DNA of 64,000 nt from Virgibacillus phasianinus (GCF_002216775.1 NZ_CP022315.1:434001-498000), one strand, 5' to 3'; shown: positions 25,996 through 35,787, counted from the first letter of the stretch. The notes: generated from the sequence alone by a model not told the origin. Numbers and translations: made by a program.

Positions 25996-27165
25996 CTAAA
26001 ATATAGACATGCTTTTCATCCGTTTGATCACTTCATCCAATCTGTTACTGGTAACGGACAATGCAATTCGGATATACCCTTTTCCCACCGAACCGAATGC
26101 TGAGCCGGGCGTTACAATAACGCCCGCATGCTCAAGCAATTGATTGGCAAATGATTCAGATGTATATTTATTTGGAACCTTTGCCCATACAAATATTGTT
26201 CCCTTTGGCCTTTCAGCCTCTATTCCTAGTTCATGGAAAGCTTTAAGCAGCTTTTCCATGCGTTCCTGATATACCTTATTATTTGCTTTTACAGTTTCAA
26301 GGTCACTCTTCAATGCTGTTGCTGCCGCGCGTTGAATGGGAAGAAACTGACTTGTATCGATGTTACTCTTCAACGTGGATAAAGCTTTTACTACTGTTTT
26401 GTTGCCAACAAGATATCCTATGCGCCAGCCTGTCATATTAAAACTCTTTGATAATGAGCCAAATTCAACCGCGTAATCTTTCGCCTCGGGCGCTTGCAGA
26501 ATACTTGGTGCCTGATAGTCGTCAAACGTCACCAGGTCGTATGCTGCATCATTTGCAACAATCATTTGATGATTTCTCGCAAATGACACCGCTTTCAAAA
26601 ATACGCCAGAATTAACAGTGGCCGCTGTTGGATTACTTGGATAATTTAAAAACATTAGCTTAGCTTTTATTGCATCGTTTTTTGACACCTGATCAAACAA
26701 CGGTTGATATCCATTCACGGCGTCGAGAGGCAAATCTACACTATTTGCACCTGCAAGATGCACGGCAGTACGATAAACTGGGTATCCCGGATTTGGAACC
26801 AGCACTGTATCACCGGGGTTAACTACTGCCTGCACCAAGTTGGCAATTCCTTCCTTTGAACCAATTAGTGCCAGGACTTCCGTGTCAGGGTCCAGATCCA
26901 CTTTATAATGATCCTTATAAAAGTCAGCTACCGCCTGTCTGAACTCCTTTACACCGCTGTAAGTGGAATAGCGATGATTTAACGGATTTCTGACTTCCTC
27001 CACCAATCGATCAATCACAAATTCTGGTGTCGGCAAGTCAGGTGCACCGATACCAAGGTCAATCACATCTACGCCTTTTTCTTCAAGCGCCTTTTTCTTT
27101 TTTTGAAATTCCGAAAACAAGTAAGGTGGTAATGTGTTTATTTTCTCAGAAACAAACGCCATCAT
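25996..27165 (-). CDS. Class I/II PLP aminotransferase, proposed 2-aminoadipate aminotransferase
   Basis: The protein has 389 residues. It has the N-terminal GIGAPDLPTPEFV, GSKEGIANLV, LNYPSNPTAATVN (substrate loop), and the PLP-Lys in GSLSKSFNMTGWRIGY near residue 235. The C-terminal RIALSV carries the carboxylate-binding Arg. It starts at a double ATG behind GGGGG. The proposed job is 2-aminoadipate to 2-oxoadipate with 2-oxoglutarate as acceptor. It is the first gene of a four-gene minus-strand operon, with the ThDP enzyme gene 19 bp away. Confidence 0.82.
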   Translation of the reverse strand: MMAFVSEKINTLPPYLFSEFQKKKKALEEKGVDVIDLGIGAPDLPTPEFVIDRLVEEVRNPLNHRYSTYSGVKEFRQAVADFYKDHYKVDLDPDTEVLALIGSKEGIANLVQAVVNPGDTVLVPNPGYPVYRTAVHLAGANSVDLPLDAVNGYQPLFDQVSKNDAIKAKLMFLNYPSNPTAATVNSGVFLKAVSFARNHQMIVANDAAYDLVTFDDYQAPSILQAPEAKDYAVEFGSLSKSFNMTGWRIGYLVGNKTVVKALSTLKSNIDTSQFLPIQRAAATALKSDLETVKANNKVYQERMEKLLKAFHELGIEAERPKGTIFVWAKVPNKYTSESFANQLLEHAGVIVTPGSAFGSVGKGYIRIALSVTSNRLDEVIKRMKSMSIF

Positions 27166-27214
27166 TATCCCCCATATTTCAATTAATGAAACGCCATTTC
27201 ACGCCTATAGAATC

Positions 27215-27243
27215 AGTATAAATCAGTGATCTAAAATTTGCAA
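27215..27243 (-). promoter_or_regulatory. Candidate promoter of the minus-strand lysine operon
   Basis: On the minus strand TTGCAA (27243-27238), 17 bases, TATACT (27220-27215). It would drive the aminotransferase, ThDP enzyme, aldehyde dehydrogenase and lysine dehydrogenase genes. Confidence 0.6.
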
Positions 27244-27284
27244 TTGTTTATAATATACAGTTTTCTGGTTATCCAGCAAATCCT

Positions 27285-28865
27285 TTACTGGGCAACGCTT
27301 TCCTCTGAATTTAAAACTTTTTCTGGCTTTTTTAATGTAAAAAATAAAACAATCAAGCCGAGAATAACTACCGCAAGCCCTACCCATACATTCCCAGTAA
27401 TGCCAAGCACTAAATAGCCAAGACCTGACAGCCCTGCTGCTAATAAAGCGTACGGTATTTGTGTTGTTACATGATCCATATGGTCGCAATTTGATCCTGT
27501 TGACGACAAAATAGTAGTATCAGAGATTGGCGAACAATGGTCGCCAAATACTGCACCTGCTAAAACTGCTGCAAGCATTGGAAGAAGCAATGTTGGATCG
27601 GCAGCAGCTGCAATTTCACCTGCAATTGGAAGCAATATCCCAAATGAACCCCAGGAGGTACCGGTCGCAAATGCAATAAACCCTGCCATTACAAATACAA
27701 TGAATGGTAAAAACATAATACTTAGATTAGACGATTCTACCAGACCAGCAAGATAAGTTCCTGTCCCAAGTTCCCCAATCAATGTAACAATAACCCATGC
27801 AAAGATTAGGATAGAGAATCCCGGGATCATTGACTTTGCGCCTTCCCACAGGCCAAGTCCAAAATGCCTGCCAGACAAATTTTTACTCCGAACATGTCTT
27901 ACAAACAGGATAAACGTCAACAGAAGTCCTGTAAGACCACCATATAGAAGTGACTTTGGTACGTCGGCACTCCCAAAAATATTGATTAACGTCGCTTCCC
28001 CCTCAACTGCTTTACTTCCAGTCCAATAAATAAACCAAAGCGTAGCAAAAAATAAAACTATTATTGGGGCTACTAAATCACTGATTCGTCCAATTTTACT
28101 TATTGGAAGATTGGATGCGGTATCGATTTTGTCTTTGCTATCTTTGCCCATCACCTGTCCTGTTTTAGCTGCTAGATTTTCATGTTTTTTCATCGGCCCG
28201 AAGTCTGCCTGTCTGATTGCAATGACAAACACAACACCTAGCGCCGCCCAAACGTAAAAGTTCATCGGAATGATTTGAATAAATGCACTAAATGCACTGT
28301 ATTCCGTGATATTGTTCGTTGCAAGTACTGTTCCGATCAGGCCGATTATATATGCGCCCCAACTTGAAACAGGGGCAATTACACATACAGGTGCCGAAGT
28401 AGAGTCTACAATATACGAAAGTTTCGCCCTTGATACCCGGTGTTTATCGGTAACCGGTCTGGCCACTTGCCCAACAGTTAAACTATTGAAATAATCGTCC
28501 ACAAAAACAATGATTCCAAGGATTGCTGTCATCACCTGAGCGCCGATACGTGTCTTTACCCGTTTAATCATCCATTCACCAAAGGCCCTAGTACCACCCA
28601 TCATACTAATGAACGCTGTTAGAATTCCAAGGATTAGCACGAACAGCAGGATAAACACATTCCATTGATTCAAGTGCCCATCAGCAACAAATACACCTTT
28701 AAACGCATCCCAAATAATAGTCAGTGAAGCCAATACGTCGAAACTTTTAATGAAAAAAGCTGCAGCAATTATCCCAACACCAAGTGACAGCAGTACACGC
28801 TTTGTAAGTAGCACCATGATAATAGCTAATAATGGCGGTACCAGTGACCAAATTGTATTCTCCAT
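27285..28865 (-). CDS. NhaC-family Na+/H+ antiporter-like transporter
   Basis: The protein has 526 residues and about 11-12 membrane segments. It has IVFVDDYFNSLTVGQVARPV, DSTSAPVCVIAPVSSWGAYI, ATGTSWGSFGILLPIA and GDHCSPISDTTILSS, the signatures of the NhaC family. ATG at 28865 follows GAGGAGGGCGACC. The family contains true Na+/H+ antiporters and also metabolite exchangers such as malate/lactate antiporter MleN. Its place at the head of the lysine locus would suit substrate or product transport, but this is unproven. Confidence 0.85.
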   Translation of the reverse strand: MENTIWSLVPPLLAIIMVLLTKRVLLSLGVGIIAAAFFIKSFDVLASLTIIWDAFKGVFVADGHLNQWNVFILLFVLILGILTAFISMMGGTRAFGEWMIKRVKTRIGAQVMTAILGIIVFVDDYFNSLTVGQVARPVTDKHRVSRAKLSYIVDSTSAPVCVIAPVSSWGAYIIGLIGTVLATNNITEYSAFSAFIQIIPMNFYVWAALGVVFVIAIRQADFGPMKKHENLAAKTGQVMGKDSKDKIDTASNLPISKIGRISDLVAPIIVLFFATLWFIYWTGSKAVEGEATLINIFGSADVPKSLLYGGLTGLLLTFILFVRHVRSKNLSGRHFGLGLWEGAKSMIPGFSILIFAWVIVTLIGELGTGTYLAGLVESSNLSIMFLPFIVFVMAGFIAFATGTSWGSFGILLPIAGEIAAAADPTLLLPMLAAVLAGAVFGDHCSPISDTTILSSTGSNCDHMDHVTTQIPYALLAAGLSGLGYLVLGITGNVWVGLAVVILGLIVLFFTLKKPEKVLNSEESVAQ

Positions 28866-28992
28866 GGTCGCCCTCCTCAGATTCATTTTTTAAACGCACT
28901 ATCACGCTATCCTCCTCCCCAAATATTAGATTATTCATAGTATTCGATGCACATTTAGGAAATTCCTCTTTTACAGTGGAAAATTCCCGGCG

Positions 28993-29009
28993 GAAAAGTT
29001 AAACTTTTC
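28993..29009. promoter_or_regulatory. Perfect palindrome upstream of the kyn promoter
   Basis: GAAAAGTT-A-AACTTTTC is a perfect 8+1+8 palindrome ending 11 bp before the -35 of the kynU promoter. Its position suits an operator for an activator or repressor of the kyn operon or of the divergent transporter gene. Confidence 0.5.
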
Positions 29010-29019
29010 ACATCATTTT

Positions 29020-29048
29020 TTGACACTTATCAATGGAAAATATATAGT
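29020..29048 (+). promoter_or_regulatory. Promoter of the kynU-kynB-kynA operon
   Basis: TTGACA (29020-29025), 17 bases, TATAGT (29043-29048), 50 bp before the kynU start. Confidence 0.75.
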
Positions 29049-29097
29049 TTAGATATCTATTAAAACCTAACTATCAATTAAAAAGAGGTGCTTACCG

Positions 29098-30369
29098 TTG
29101 AATACAGAAAGAACATATGCACAATTTTTAGATGAACAGGACGATTTACTGGGATTTCGGGATGAATTCCACCTTCCATATGGAACGATATATTTCGATG
29201 GAAATTCACTGGGACTACTGTCAAAACAAGCAGCGGATTCCCTGGAAAAATTACTAGACTCCTGGAAAAGGCATGCCATCGATGGCTGGACAGAAGATGT
29301 GGAGCCTTGGTTCTATCTATCAGAAAAGCTTGGGAAAATGACCGCCCCTTTAGTTGGTGCAAGAATGGAAGAAGTGATTGTTACAGGTTCGACGACAACC
29401 AATCTCCATCAGCTGGTTTCAAGCTTCTATAAACCACATGGGAAGAAAACAAAAATTCTGGCAGACGCTTTAAACTTCCCGTCTGATATATATGCGCTAA
29501 AAAGCCAATTAAAATTAAAAGGATATGACCCAAATGAGCATTTAATCCAGGTGCAAAGCAGTGACGGCAATACCTTGAATACAGCTGATATCATTAAAGC
29601 AATGACGGATGATGTTGCATTAATCATGCTGCCTGGTGTTCTGTATCGCAGCGGCCAAATTTTGGATATGAAAACACTCACAAGAGAAGCCCATAAACGC
29701 GGAATCGTGATTGGTTTTGACTTATGTCATTCCATTGGCTCTATCCCGCACCACCTATCCGACTGGGGAGTTGACTTTGCATTTTGGTGTAACTACAAGC
29801 ACCTTAATGGCGGCCCGGGATGTGTTGCTGGCTTATATGTAAATAAGAAGCACTTTGGAAATGAACCTGGCCTTGCGGGTTGGTTTAGTTCATCAAAAGA
29901 AACACAATTTGATATGTCGCATACACTTACCGCTGCTGAAGATGCCGGTGCATACCAAATTGGGACACCTCATGTGCTGAGTGCTGCACCCCTGCTGGGA
30001 TCATTGAAAGTTTTCCAGGAGGCTGGTATCGACCGCGTTCGCAATAAATCCTTACAATTAACGAAATATATGATGGAACTTATTGAAGTCGAGTTGAAAG
30101 ACTATCAATTTACTATTGCCAACCCAAAAGATGATGCCGTGCGTGGTGGTCATATTTATTTGGAACATACGGAAGCTGCCCGTATATGCAAGGCATTAAA
30201 AGCAGATAAGGTTATTCCAGATTTTAGAACGCCAAACGGAATTAGACTCGCCCCGGTAGCACTTTATAACACGTTTGAAGAAGTATGGGAAACTGTTCAG
30301 ATTTTAAAAACAATCATGCAGGAAGAACGATACAAAAAATACGAAAATAAACGAGGTGTAATTGCATAA
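29098..30369 (+). CDS. kynU: Kynureninase
   Basis: This 423-residue PLP enzyme cleaves kynurenine to anthranilate and alanine. It has [14 protein letters not shown] near the start, [10 protein letters not shown], the Asp in [14 protein letters not shown], and the PLP-Lys in [13 protein letters not shown] near residue 240. TTG at 29098 follows AGAGGTGCTTACCG. It is first in the operon, and its stop overlaps the kynB start (TAATG). Confidence 0.95.
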   Translation: MNTERTYAQFLDEQDDLLGFRDEFHLPYGTIYFDGNSLGLLSKQAADSLEKLLDSWKRHAIDGWTEDVEPWFYLSEKLGKMTAPLVGARMEEVIVTGSTTTNLHQLVSSFYKPHGKKTKILADALNFPSDIYALKSQLKLKGYDPNEHLIQVQSSDGNTLNTADIIKAMTDDVALIMLPGVLYRSGQILDMKTLTREAHKRGIVIGFDLCHSIGSIPHHLSDWGVDFAFWCNYKHLNGGPGCVAGLYVNKKHFGNEPGLAGWFSSSKETQFDMSHTLTAAEDAGAYQIGTPHVLSAAPLLGSLKVFQEAGIDRVRNKSLQLTKYMMELIEVELKDYQFTIANPKDDAVRGGHIYLEHTEAARICKALKADKVIPDFRTPNGIRLAPVALYNTFEEVWETVQILKTIMQEERYKKYENKRGVIA

Positions 30370-31013
30370 TGACGAATGAATGGATTGATGTTTCGCAACC
30401 ATTAACAAATGATATGGCACATTGGCCTGAGGATACACCTTTTTCCTATTCACTTACAATTGCTAAACAGGATTCTGGTTCTGTCAATATTGGGCAGATA
30501 ACCACAAGTGTGCATACCGGTACACATATCGATGCACCATTTCATTTTGATAATGATGGTAAAAGGATTGATGAACTAGACGTTAATCTGTATGTGGGTG
30601 AAGCAATTGTTCTCGATGTGGGAAATGTACAGGAGATCACCGTTGAAACCTTAGGCAACTTTTCATTTGATGGAGTTACACGTGTATTATTAAAGACTTC
30701 ACTGCCAAATGACCATACACGCTTTCCTGAACAAATTCCTAACCTCGATCCACGGATTGCGGACTTCTTAGCGGAAAAAGGAATCAAACTAATTGGCGTA
30801 GATATGCCTTCTGTCGATGCACTTGACAGCAAAGAATTACCTACACACCATGCACTGTATACTAATGGAATTCATATTTTAGAGAATTTGATGCTTGATA
30901 ACGTAGAACAGGGTAACTACGAATTAATTGCACTGCCACTCGCAATTAAAGGTGCGGACGGCAGCCCGGTTCGCGCAGTACTACGGAAAAAAACGGAAAC
31001 GGATCACAATTAG
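30369..31013 (+). CDS. kynB: Kynurenine formamidase
   Basis: This 214-residue enzyme of the metal-dependent cyclase/hydrolase fold hydrolyses N-formylkynurenine to kynurenine and formate. The metal site HTGTHIDAPFHF is at about residues 47-58, and IGVDMPSVD and THHALYTNGIHILENL follow as in KynB. It is translationally coupled to kynU, with kynA 12 bp downstream. Confidence 0.93.
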   Translation: MTNEWIDVSQPLTNDMAHWPEDTPFSYSLTIAKQDSGSVNIGQITTSVHTGTHIDAPFHFDNDGKRIDELDVNLYVGEAIVLDVGNVQEITVETLGNFSFDGVTRVLLKTSLPNDHTRFPEQIPNLDPRIADFLAEKGIKLIGVDMPSVDALDSKELPTHHALYTNGIHILENLMLDNVEQGNYELIALPLAIKGADGSPVRAVLRKKTETDHN

Positions 31014-31025
31014 GAGGTCATCACC

Positions 31026-31874
31026 ATGACAGACTCGCATGAAAACAATGCATTCAAAAAAGAAAAAGGCATCCACACAGATTTTATTGAAAAAATGACT
31101 TACGGTGACTACTTGCAATTGGATTCATTGCTGTCCAGTCAAAAAAGATTATCCAATCATCATGATGAAATGTTATTTATTATCATTCATCAGGTTAGTG
31201 AACTATGGTTGAAATTGATTATACATGAAACACAGGCAGCAATAGATGCGATTAATGAGGATGATTTAAAGTCATCTTCGAAAATGCTGTCACGTGTATC
31301 GAAAATTCAAACCCAAATTATTCAGGCGTGGGACGTACTTTCCACCCTTACACCAGCAGAATATATGAAATTCCGTGATAAGCTAGGCAATGCTTCAGGG
31401 TTCCAATCCTATCAATATCGCCTGGTTGAATTTGTTCTCGGCTACAAGACTCCATTCATTTTAGAAATTTACAAGAAAGATCCTGAGGTCCATGCTCTTT
31501 TGGAAGAAGCCTACCATAAGCCCGGTCTTTACGACGTTGCTATTCAAGCTCTAGCTAGAAACGGTTTTGAAATTGATAACGATATATTAAATCGTGACTT
31601 CTCAGAAACTTATACCGAAAATGATTCTGTCGAAAATGCTTGGCTTGAAGTCTATAAAAATGTTGATGATAACTGGGAACTCTATCAGCTAGCAGAAAAG
31701 CTTGTTGATGTGGAGGACTGGTTTCAGCAATGGCGTTTCCGCCACATGAAAACAGTGGAACGAATTATCGGTCACAAGATTGGTACCGGTGGCTCGTCTG
31801 GTGTCGGTTATTTGAAAAAAGTTTTGGACCACTATTTTTTCCCGGAATTGTGGGGGATCCGCACAAAAATCTAA
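31026..31874 (+). CDS. kynA: Tryptophan 2,3-dioxygenase
   Basis: This 282-residue heme enzyme opens the indole ring of tryptophan to N-formylkynurenine, the first step of the pathway. It has [27 protein letters not shown] (distal His), SGFQSYQYR, and the heme-ligand His region [35 protein letters not shown] precedes the ATG. It is the last gene of the operon; two hairpins follow. Confidence 0.96.
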   Translation: MTDSHENNAFKKEKGIHTDFIEKMTYGDYLQLDSLLSSQKRLSNHHDEMLFIIIHQVSELWLKLIIHETQAAIDAINEDDLKSSSKMLSRVSKIQTQIIQAWDVLSTLTPAEYMKFRDKLGNASGFQSYQYRLVEFVLGYKTPFILEIYKKDPEVHALLEEAYHKPGLYDVAIQALARNGFEIDNDILNRDFSETYTENDSVENAWLEVYKNVDDNWELYQLAEKLVDVEDWFQQWRFRHMKTVERIIGHKIGTGGSSGVGYLKKVLDHYFFPELWGIRTKI

Positions 31875-31882
31875 TTCCCGGT

Positions 31883-31957
31883 TCTGGCTGAGAGCCAGGA
31901 TTTTTCTACCATGTTCTTCTTTAGTCTTGTACTAACCCATAAGAACATGGTATTTTT
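31883..31957 (+). terminator. Tandem terminators after kynA
   Basis: CTGGCT-GAG-AGCCAG with GATTTTT lies at about 31883-31906, and TACCATGTTCTT / AAGAACATGGTA with TTTTT at 31907-31957. Confidence 0.8.
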
Positions 31958-31990
31958 ATTAGATAATTAATATGATAAAGGAGTTAATGT

Positions 31991-33334
31991 ATGAGTAAAA
32001 AACAAGATCAGTGGTCATCAAAGATTGGATTTATTTTAGCATCAGCAGGAGCAGCAATTGGCCTTGGGGCCATATGGAAATTCCCATACATGACGGGAAT
32101 GAATGGTGGCGGCGCATTTTTTTTACTTTTCATTGGCTTCACAATCATCATCGGATTACCGCTGTTAATTGCTGAGTTTGTCATTGGCCGCGGTGCACAA
32201 AAAGAGGCGATCAGCGCCTACAAAAAGCTCGCACCAAATAGTGGCTGGTCCATTGTCGGGCGTTGGGGTGTATTTGGAGCATTTCTGCTTATGTCATATT
32301 ACAGTGTCGTGGGTGGATGGGTCCTTATTTATTCTGCCTTGTCCATTCCTGGAATGATCATAAAAGACAGTGCAAATTATGAACAACTATTCGCGTCTAT
32401 AACTGGTAATCCATTAATAACAATTATGGGACTTGCACTATTTATGCTGCTGAATATTATTGTCGTTTCATTTGGGATTAAAGATGGAATTGAACGTGCC
32501 AGTAAAATACTTATGCCATTATTATTTGTCTTTTTTATTGTACTGGTTATCAGAGCGGTTACCTTTGAAGGCGCAATGGAAGGCCTGGAATTTTTCCTTA
32601 AACCGGATTTCTCAAAAATCACTGGGGAGAGTGTCCTGTATGCTTTAGGCCAGTCATTCTTCTCACTTGCGGTAGGTATTTCTGTGATGGTAACGTATAG
32701 TTCTTATCTGGGTAAAGACGTTAGTCTGCCAATGTCGGCAGGTTCCGTTTCAATAATGAATATTATTGTATCGTTATTGGCAGGGTTAGCTATCTTCCCA
32801 GTAGTATTCTCATTTGGATTAACCCCGGCGGAGGGACCAGGTCTATTATTTATGGTTTTACCGGAGGCCTTTGCACTGATGCCTTTTGGTGAGGTATTCT
32901 TAAGCTTATTCTTATTGCTATTCTTATTCGCAGTACTTACTTCATCGTTTAGTATGCTGGAAATCATAACATCCGCCTTTACAGCCAATAAGGATCGGTC
33001 GCGAAAAAAAGTTGCAGCTATTGCAGGGTTTATTATTTTCATTGCTGGTATCCCTGCTGCTTTATCATCAAGCACACTGGCAGACCTTAAAATTTTTGAT
33101 TTAACCATTTTTGATGCGAGTGATTTTCTAGTGAGCAATATTTTATTACCTGGTGGCTGCTTAATGATTTCCTTGTTTATCGGGTTTAAAATGAACAAAG
33201 TACTAATGGAACAGGAATTCACCTATAGCAGTCAGCTATCAGGCAGCTGGTTCCAGTTATGGTTTCAGCTTATGCGGTTTGTTGTTCCAATCACAATCAT
33301 TATTGTCTTTCTCGGATCACTCGGAATCTTGTAG
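31991..33334 (+). CDS. Neurotransmitter:sodium symporter-family amino acid transporter
   Basis: The protein has 447 residues and 11 to 12 membrane segments. It has the NSS start SKIGFILASAGAAIGLGAIW-like text (here ASAGAAIGLGAIWKFPYM), the sodium/substrate loop with NGGGAF, SYYSVVGGW, and GQSFFSLAVGISVM. It is the size of the bacterial tryptophan/hydrophobic amino acid symporters TnaT and MhsT. It follows the kyn operon behind its own AAAGGAG, so sodium-driven tryptophan uptake is likely. Substrate is inferred. Confidence 0.85.
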   Translation: MSKKQDQWSSKIGFILASAGAAIGLGAIWKFPYMTGMNGGGAFFLLFIGFTIIIGLPLLIAEFVIGRGAQKEAISAYKKLAPNSGWSIVGRWGVFGAFLLMSYYSVVGGWVLIYSALSIPGMIIKDSANYEQLFASITGNPLITIMGLALFMLLNIIVVSFGIKDGIERASKILMPLLFVFFIVLVIRAVTFEGAMEGLEFFLKPDFSKITGESVLYALGQSFFSLAVGISVMVTYSSYLGKDVSLPMSAGSVSIMNIIVSLLAGLAIFPVVFSFGLTPAEGPGLLFMVLPEAFALMPFGEVFLSLFLLLFLFAVLTSSFSMLEIITSAFTANKDRSRKKVAAIAGFIIFIAGIPAALSSSTLADLKIFDLTIFDASDFLVSNILLPGGCLMISLFIGFKMNKVLMEQEFTYSSQLSGSWFQLWFQLMRFVVPITIIIVFLGSLGIL

Positions 33335-33339
33335 ACATT

Positions 33340-33370
33340 AGAAGCACTGATAAATTCAGTGCTTCTTTTT
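33340..33370 (+). terminator. Terminator after the NSS transporter
   Basis: AGAAGCACTGA / TCAGTGCTTCT with TTTTT directly past the stop. Confidence 0.9.
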
Positions 33371-33429
33371 AGCTTATAATCAAATACAAACGGGTAGAAT
33401 AAAAGAGAATGAAAGGAGTGTGTGTCAAA

Positions 33430-34752
33430 TTGGGAAATAAAGTAGTTATTGTTGGTGGGGTTGGCGGTGGAGCAACTGTTGCTGCCCAAATTAGACGAAT
33501 GAATCAGGAAACGGAAATTATTCTTTTTGATAAAGGTAAACATATTGCTTTTTCCAATTGTGGAATGCCTTATTACATCGGAGGAGTTGTGGAGCGCGAT
33601 AATCTCTTAAAAGATGCAAAGGATTTCGCTGAAAAGTACAATGTAAATGTACATACAAATTCCGAGGTTATTCATATTAATCGTGCAAAAAAGGAAATCA
33701 CTTATCAGGCAGGTGATCACCATTATCAAGAATCGTATGATACGCTGATCCTTTCACCTGGCGCCCATGCATCAGAACCTGACTTGGAGGGATTAAATAA
33801 GGAAGTCACATTTCCACTTCATACAATATCGGAAATGGATGCAATTCATAATTTCATTGATAAAAATAAACCGAAAACATGTGCCATCATCGGCGCCGGA
33901 TTTGTTGGTCTAGAAATGGTTGAAAATTTGCAAACACTTGGGATTGACTGTACAATAATCGATCGGTCCAAACAGGTGATGAAACTTGTTGATCTTGATA
34001 TGGCTCAGATGATTCAGGAACATCTGCAGGCAAAAGGTGTCAGGCTTGTTCTGGATGATGGAATTAAATCTTTCGCAAATGAGGGGCGAACACTGCAGCT
34101 AAGCAGTGGCAAAAGCATGCAGGCGGATATGACCATTTTAGCAGTCGGGATAACACCAAACACGAAATTGGCAAGCGATGCAAAATTGCAAATTGGTGAT
34201 TTAGGCGCAATCGCCGTCAATGAATATATGCAGACAAATGACCCAGCTATTTTTGCACTAGGAGATGCGGTTGAGACTTCCGATTATATGACCAGCACAA
34301 CACGCCATGTCGCTCTTGCATGGCCGGCACATCGACAGGCATTCATTATTGCAAGTTACCTGAATGAAAACAAGATTCCATATCAGGGAACACTAGGATC
34401 GGCAATATTTAAAGTATTTGACCTTAGTGTTGCTTCCACGGGGCATTCAGCAGCAGCCCTAGATGAACTAGGAATTGATTACCAGGAAGTAAAACATGAA
34501 GCATTATCACATGCAGGGTATTATCCCGGAGCTGAAAAAATCTGTATCAAAGTTTTAGTTGATAAAACGAAGCAAACAATTCTTGGCGCTCAGGTAATTG
34601 GTGAAAATGGTGTTGACAAAAGACTGGCAGTTTTAGCAACAGCAATAAAGGGCGGGCTTACTGTCACAGATTTAACAGAATTAGAACTCGCATACTCCCC
34701 ACCCTACTCATCACCAAAAGATCCAATTAATATCATTGGTTATAAAGCTTAA
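33430..34752 (+). CDS. cdr: CoA-disulfide reductase
   Basis: This 440-residue FAD/NAD(P)H enzyme keeps coenzyme A reduced in Firmicutes that lack glutathione. It has VVGGVGGGATVAAQIRR-type FAD loop (here IVGGVGGGATVAAQI), the single active Cys in FSNCGMPYYIGG near residue 43, the second dinucleotide fold CAIIGAGFVGLEM, FALGDAVE, and the C-terminal AYSPPYSSPKDPIN shared by this family. TTG at 33430 is preferred because GAAAGGAGTG lies 11 bases before it, inside any longer reading. NADH oxidase-type relatives have the same plan, but the single Cys context suits Cdr. Confidence 0.82.
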   Translation: MGNKVVIVGGVGGGATVAAQIRRMNQETEIILFDKGKHIAFSNCGMPYYIGGVVERDNLLKDAKDFAEKYNVNVHTNSEVIHINRAKKEITYQAGDHHYQESYDTLILSPGAHASEPDLEGLNKEVTFPLHTISEMDAIHNFIDKNKPKTCAIIGAGFVGLEMVENLQTLGIDCTIIDRSKQVMKLVDLDMAQMIQEHLQAKGVRLVLDDGIKSFANEGRTLQLSSGKSMQADMTILAVGITPNTKLASDAKLQIGDLGAIAVNEYMQTNDPAIFALGDAVETSDYMTSTTRHVALAWPAHRQAFIIASYLNENKIPYQGTLGSAIFKVFDLSVASTGHSAAALDELGIDYQEVKHEALSHAGYYPGAEKICIKVLVDKTKQTILGAQVIGENGVDKRLAVLATAIKGGLTVTDLTELELAYSPPYSSPKDPINIIGYKA

Positions 34753-34781
34753 TTTAGTAATCTTATTTCGCAGTCGATATA

Positions 34782-34960
34782 AACTACGACGTAACTATAG
34801 GAGTATAAGTCCACCGCAGCTTAAAAAACACAGCGCTTTCATGGCCTCCTCGAGCTTAAGCTGAGGGCACTGAAAAAGGTATAGTTAATACACAAATAGG
34901 TGGATCTATCATCGCAACTTGAATATACTTCGCTTTCCGTGGTGGTCGCTGGACCACCAA
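34782..34960 (+). repeat. Dispersed repeat family R2, copy 1
   Basis: The segment from AAACTACGACGTAACT through GGCCTCCTCGAGCTTAAGC, ACTGAAAAAGGTATAGTTAA and TGGATCTATCATCGCA to CGCTTTCCG is found again, with differences, at 40698-40866. The first part also occurs inverted at 41380-41446. The copy ends in a short hairpin GGTGGTCGCTGGACCACC. The whole stretch 34753-35115 has no gene. Confidence 0.75.
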
Positions 34961-35026
34961 ACATGATTATTAGAATACGTCGCATTTTAAACCCAATGAG
35001 AAGTAAGGTCTATAAATATAGCCATG

Positions 35027-35095
35027 AAAAAATCCGGACTAATACAAATTCTAATAAAGAATTTTGAATCATAGTTCGGATTTCTCTTTGACTAA
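35027..35095 (-). terminator. Terminator of the gene at 35116, shared hairpin family R3 (copy 1)
   Basis: On the minus strand AATCCGAACTA pairs with TAGTCCGGATT and CAAAATTCT with AGAATTTG inside it, followed by TTTTTTC. The same sequence, inverted, is the terminator at 40590-40662, including the flank TTTTAGTCAAAGAGA. Confidence 0.8.
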
Positions 35096-35115
35096 AACAC
35101 TTTTGTCACTGCCTC

Positions 35116-35787
35116 TTATAGGTCTTCTTCAGAACGATAGATTAGTGTAAACTTTTCTTCATCTACCAATTCACTCACATGGACGGTTACCCCATGTCCA
35201 AAAATAACCTCACCGTCCGTCATTGCAACAATCATCGCTTTTGTCTGACTTATATTATCCAAATAAATATCGCCAACAACAGGTCGCATCTGGGAATCAG
35301 TATCTTCTAAGTTACCAAGTGCTTCATCATCTGCTTCCTGTGTTGAGGATACCAAATTTTTGTCTAAGTAGGCTATATCCTGGCTGTTCTCCAATTTCCC
35401 TGGAACTAATAGAACATACTCATTATGTTTAACTCCATTATCACGAGTTGTAACAACATTACCATCTTCAACATTGTCTACTTTTTCGATTTCATTTAAT
35501 GAATAATGATCAAGGAAATCTGGTGCTGGCTTTACAATTAAAATATAGTCCCCAGCTTCAGGTCGTTTATTTTGGTCAATGGTATATCTTTTCCCGTAGA
35601 AAATAAACGAATCCAAATGCTTAGGTTTGTATAACTGGATATCACTAGCCTTCGATAATACTTGCTGCATGTCCTTCAGTCTGTATAAGTGAACAGACTT
35701 TTTGAACATGGCCTTAACGGAATAAACCTTGTGCAATTCATTATTATAGTAAACAAATTGCCCCTTTCTAACTTGAAAAAGTTTCAT
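35116..35787 (-). CDS. Conserved Bacillaceae protein of unknown function
   Basis: The 223-residue soluble protein begins MKLFQVRKGQFVYYNNELHK and has VKAMFKKSVHLYRL, YGKRYTIDQNKRPEAGDYILI, HYSLNEIEKVDNVE and GVKHNEYVLLVPG. The beta-rich N-terminus looks like an SH3-type barrel; an acidic linker near 150-165 leads to a second beta-rich part. I recall similar proteins in Bacillus but no function. There is no signal peptide or membrane segment. AGGAGGCTATTAA precedes the ATG. Confidence 0.6.
   Translation of the reverse strand: MKLFQVRKGQFVYYNNELHKVYSVKAMFKKSVHLYRLKDMQQVLSKASDIQLYKPKHLDSFIFYGKRYTIDQNKRPEAGDYILIVKPAPDFLDHYSLNEIEKVDNVEDGNVVTTRDNGVKHNEYVLLVPGKLENSQDIAYLDKNLVSSTQEADDEALGNLEDTDSQMRPVVGDIYLDNISQTKAMIVAMTDGEVIFGHGVTVHVSELVDEEKFTLIYRSEEDL

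Noticed and set aside
27223-27489. 88-codon open frame overlapping the end of the NhaC-family gene
   Set aside because: It is a shifted reading of the transporter gene.
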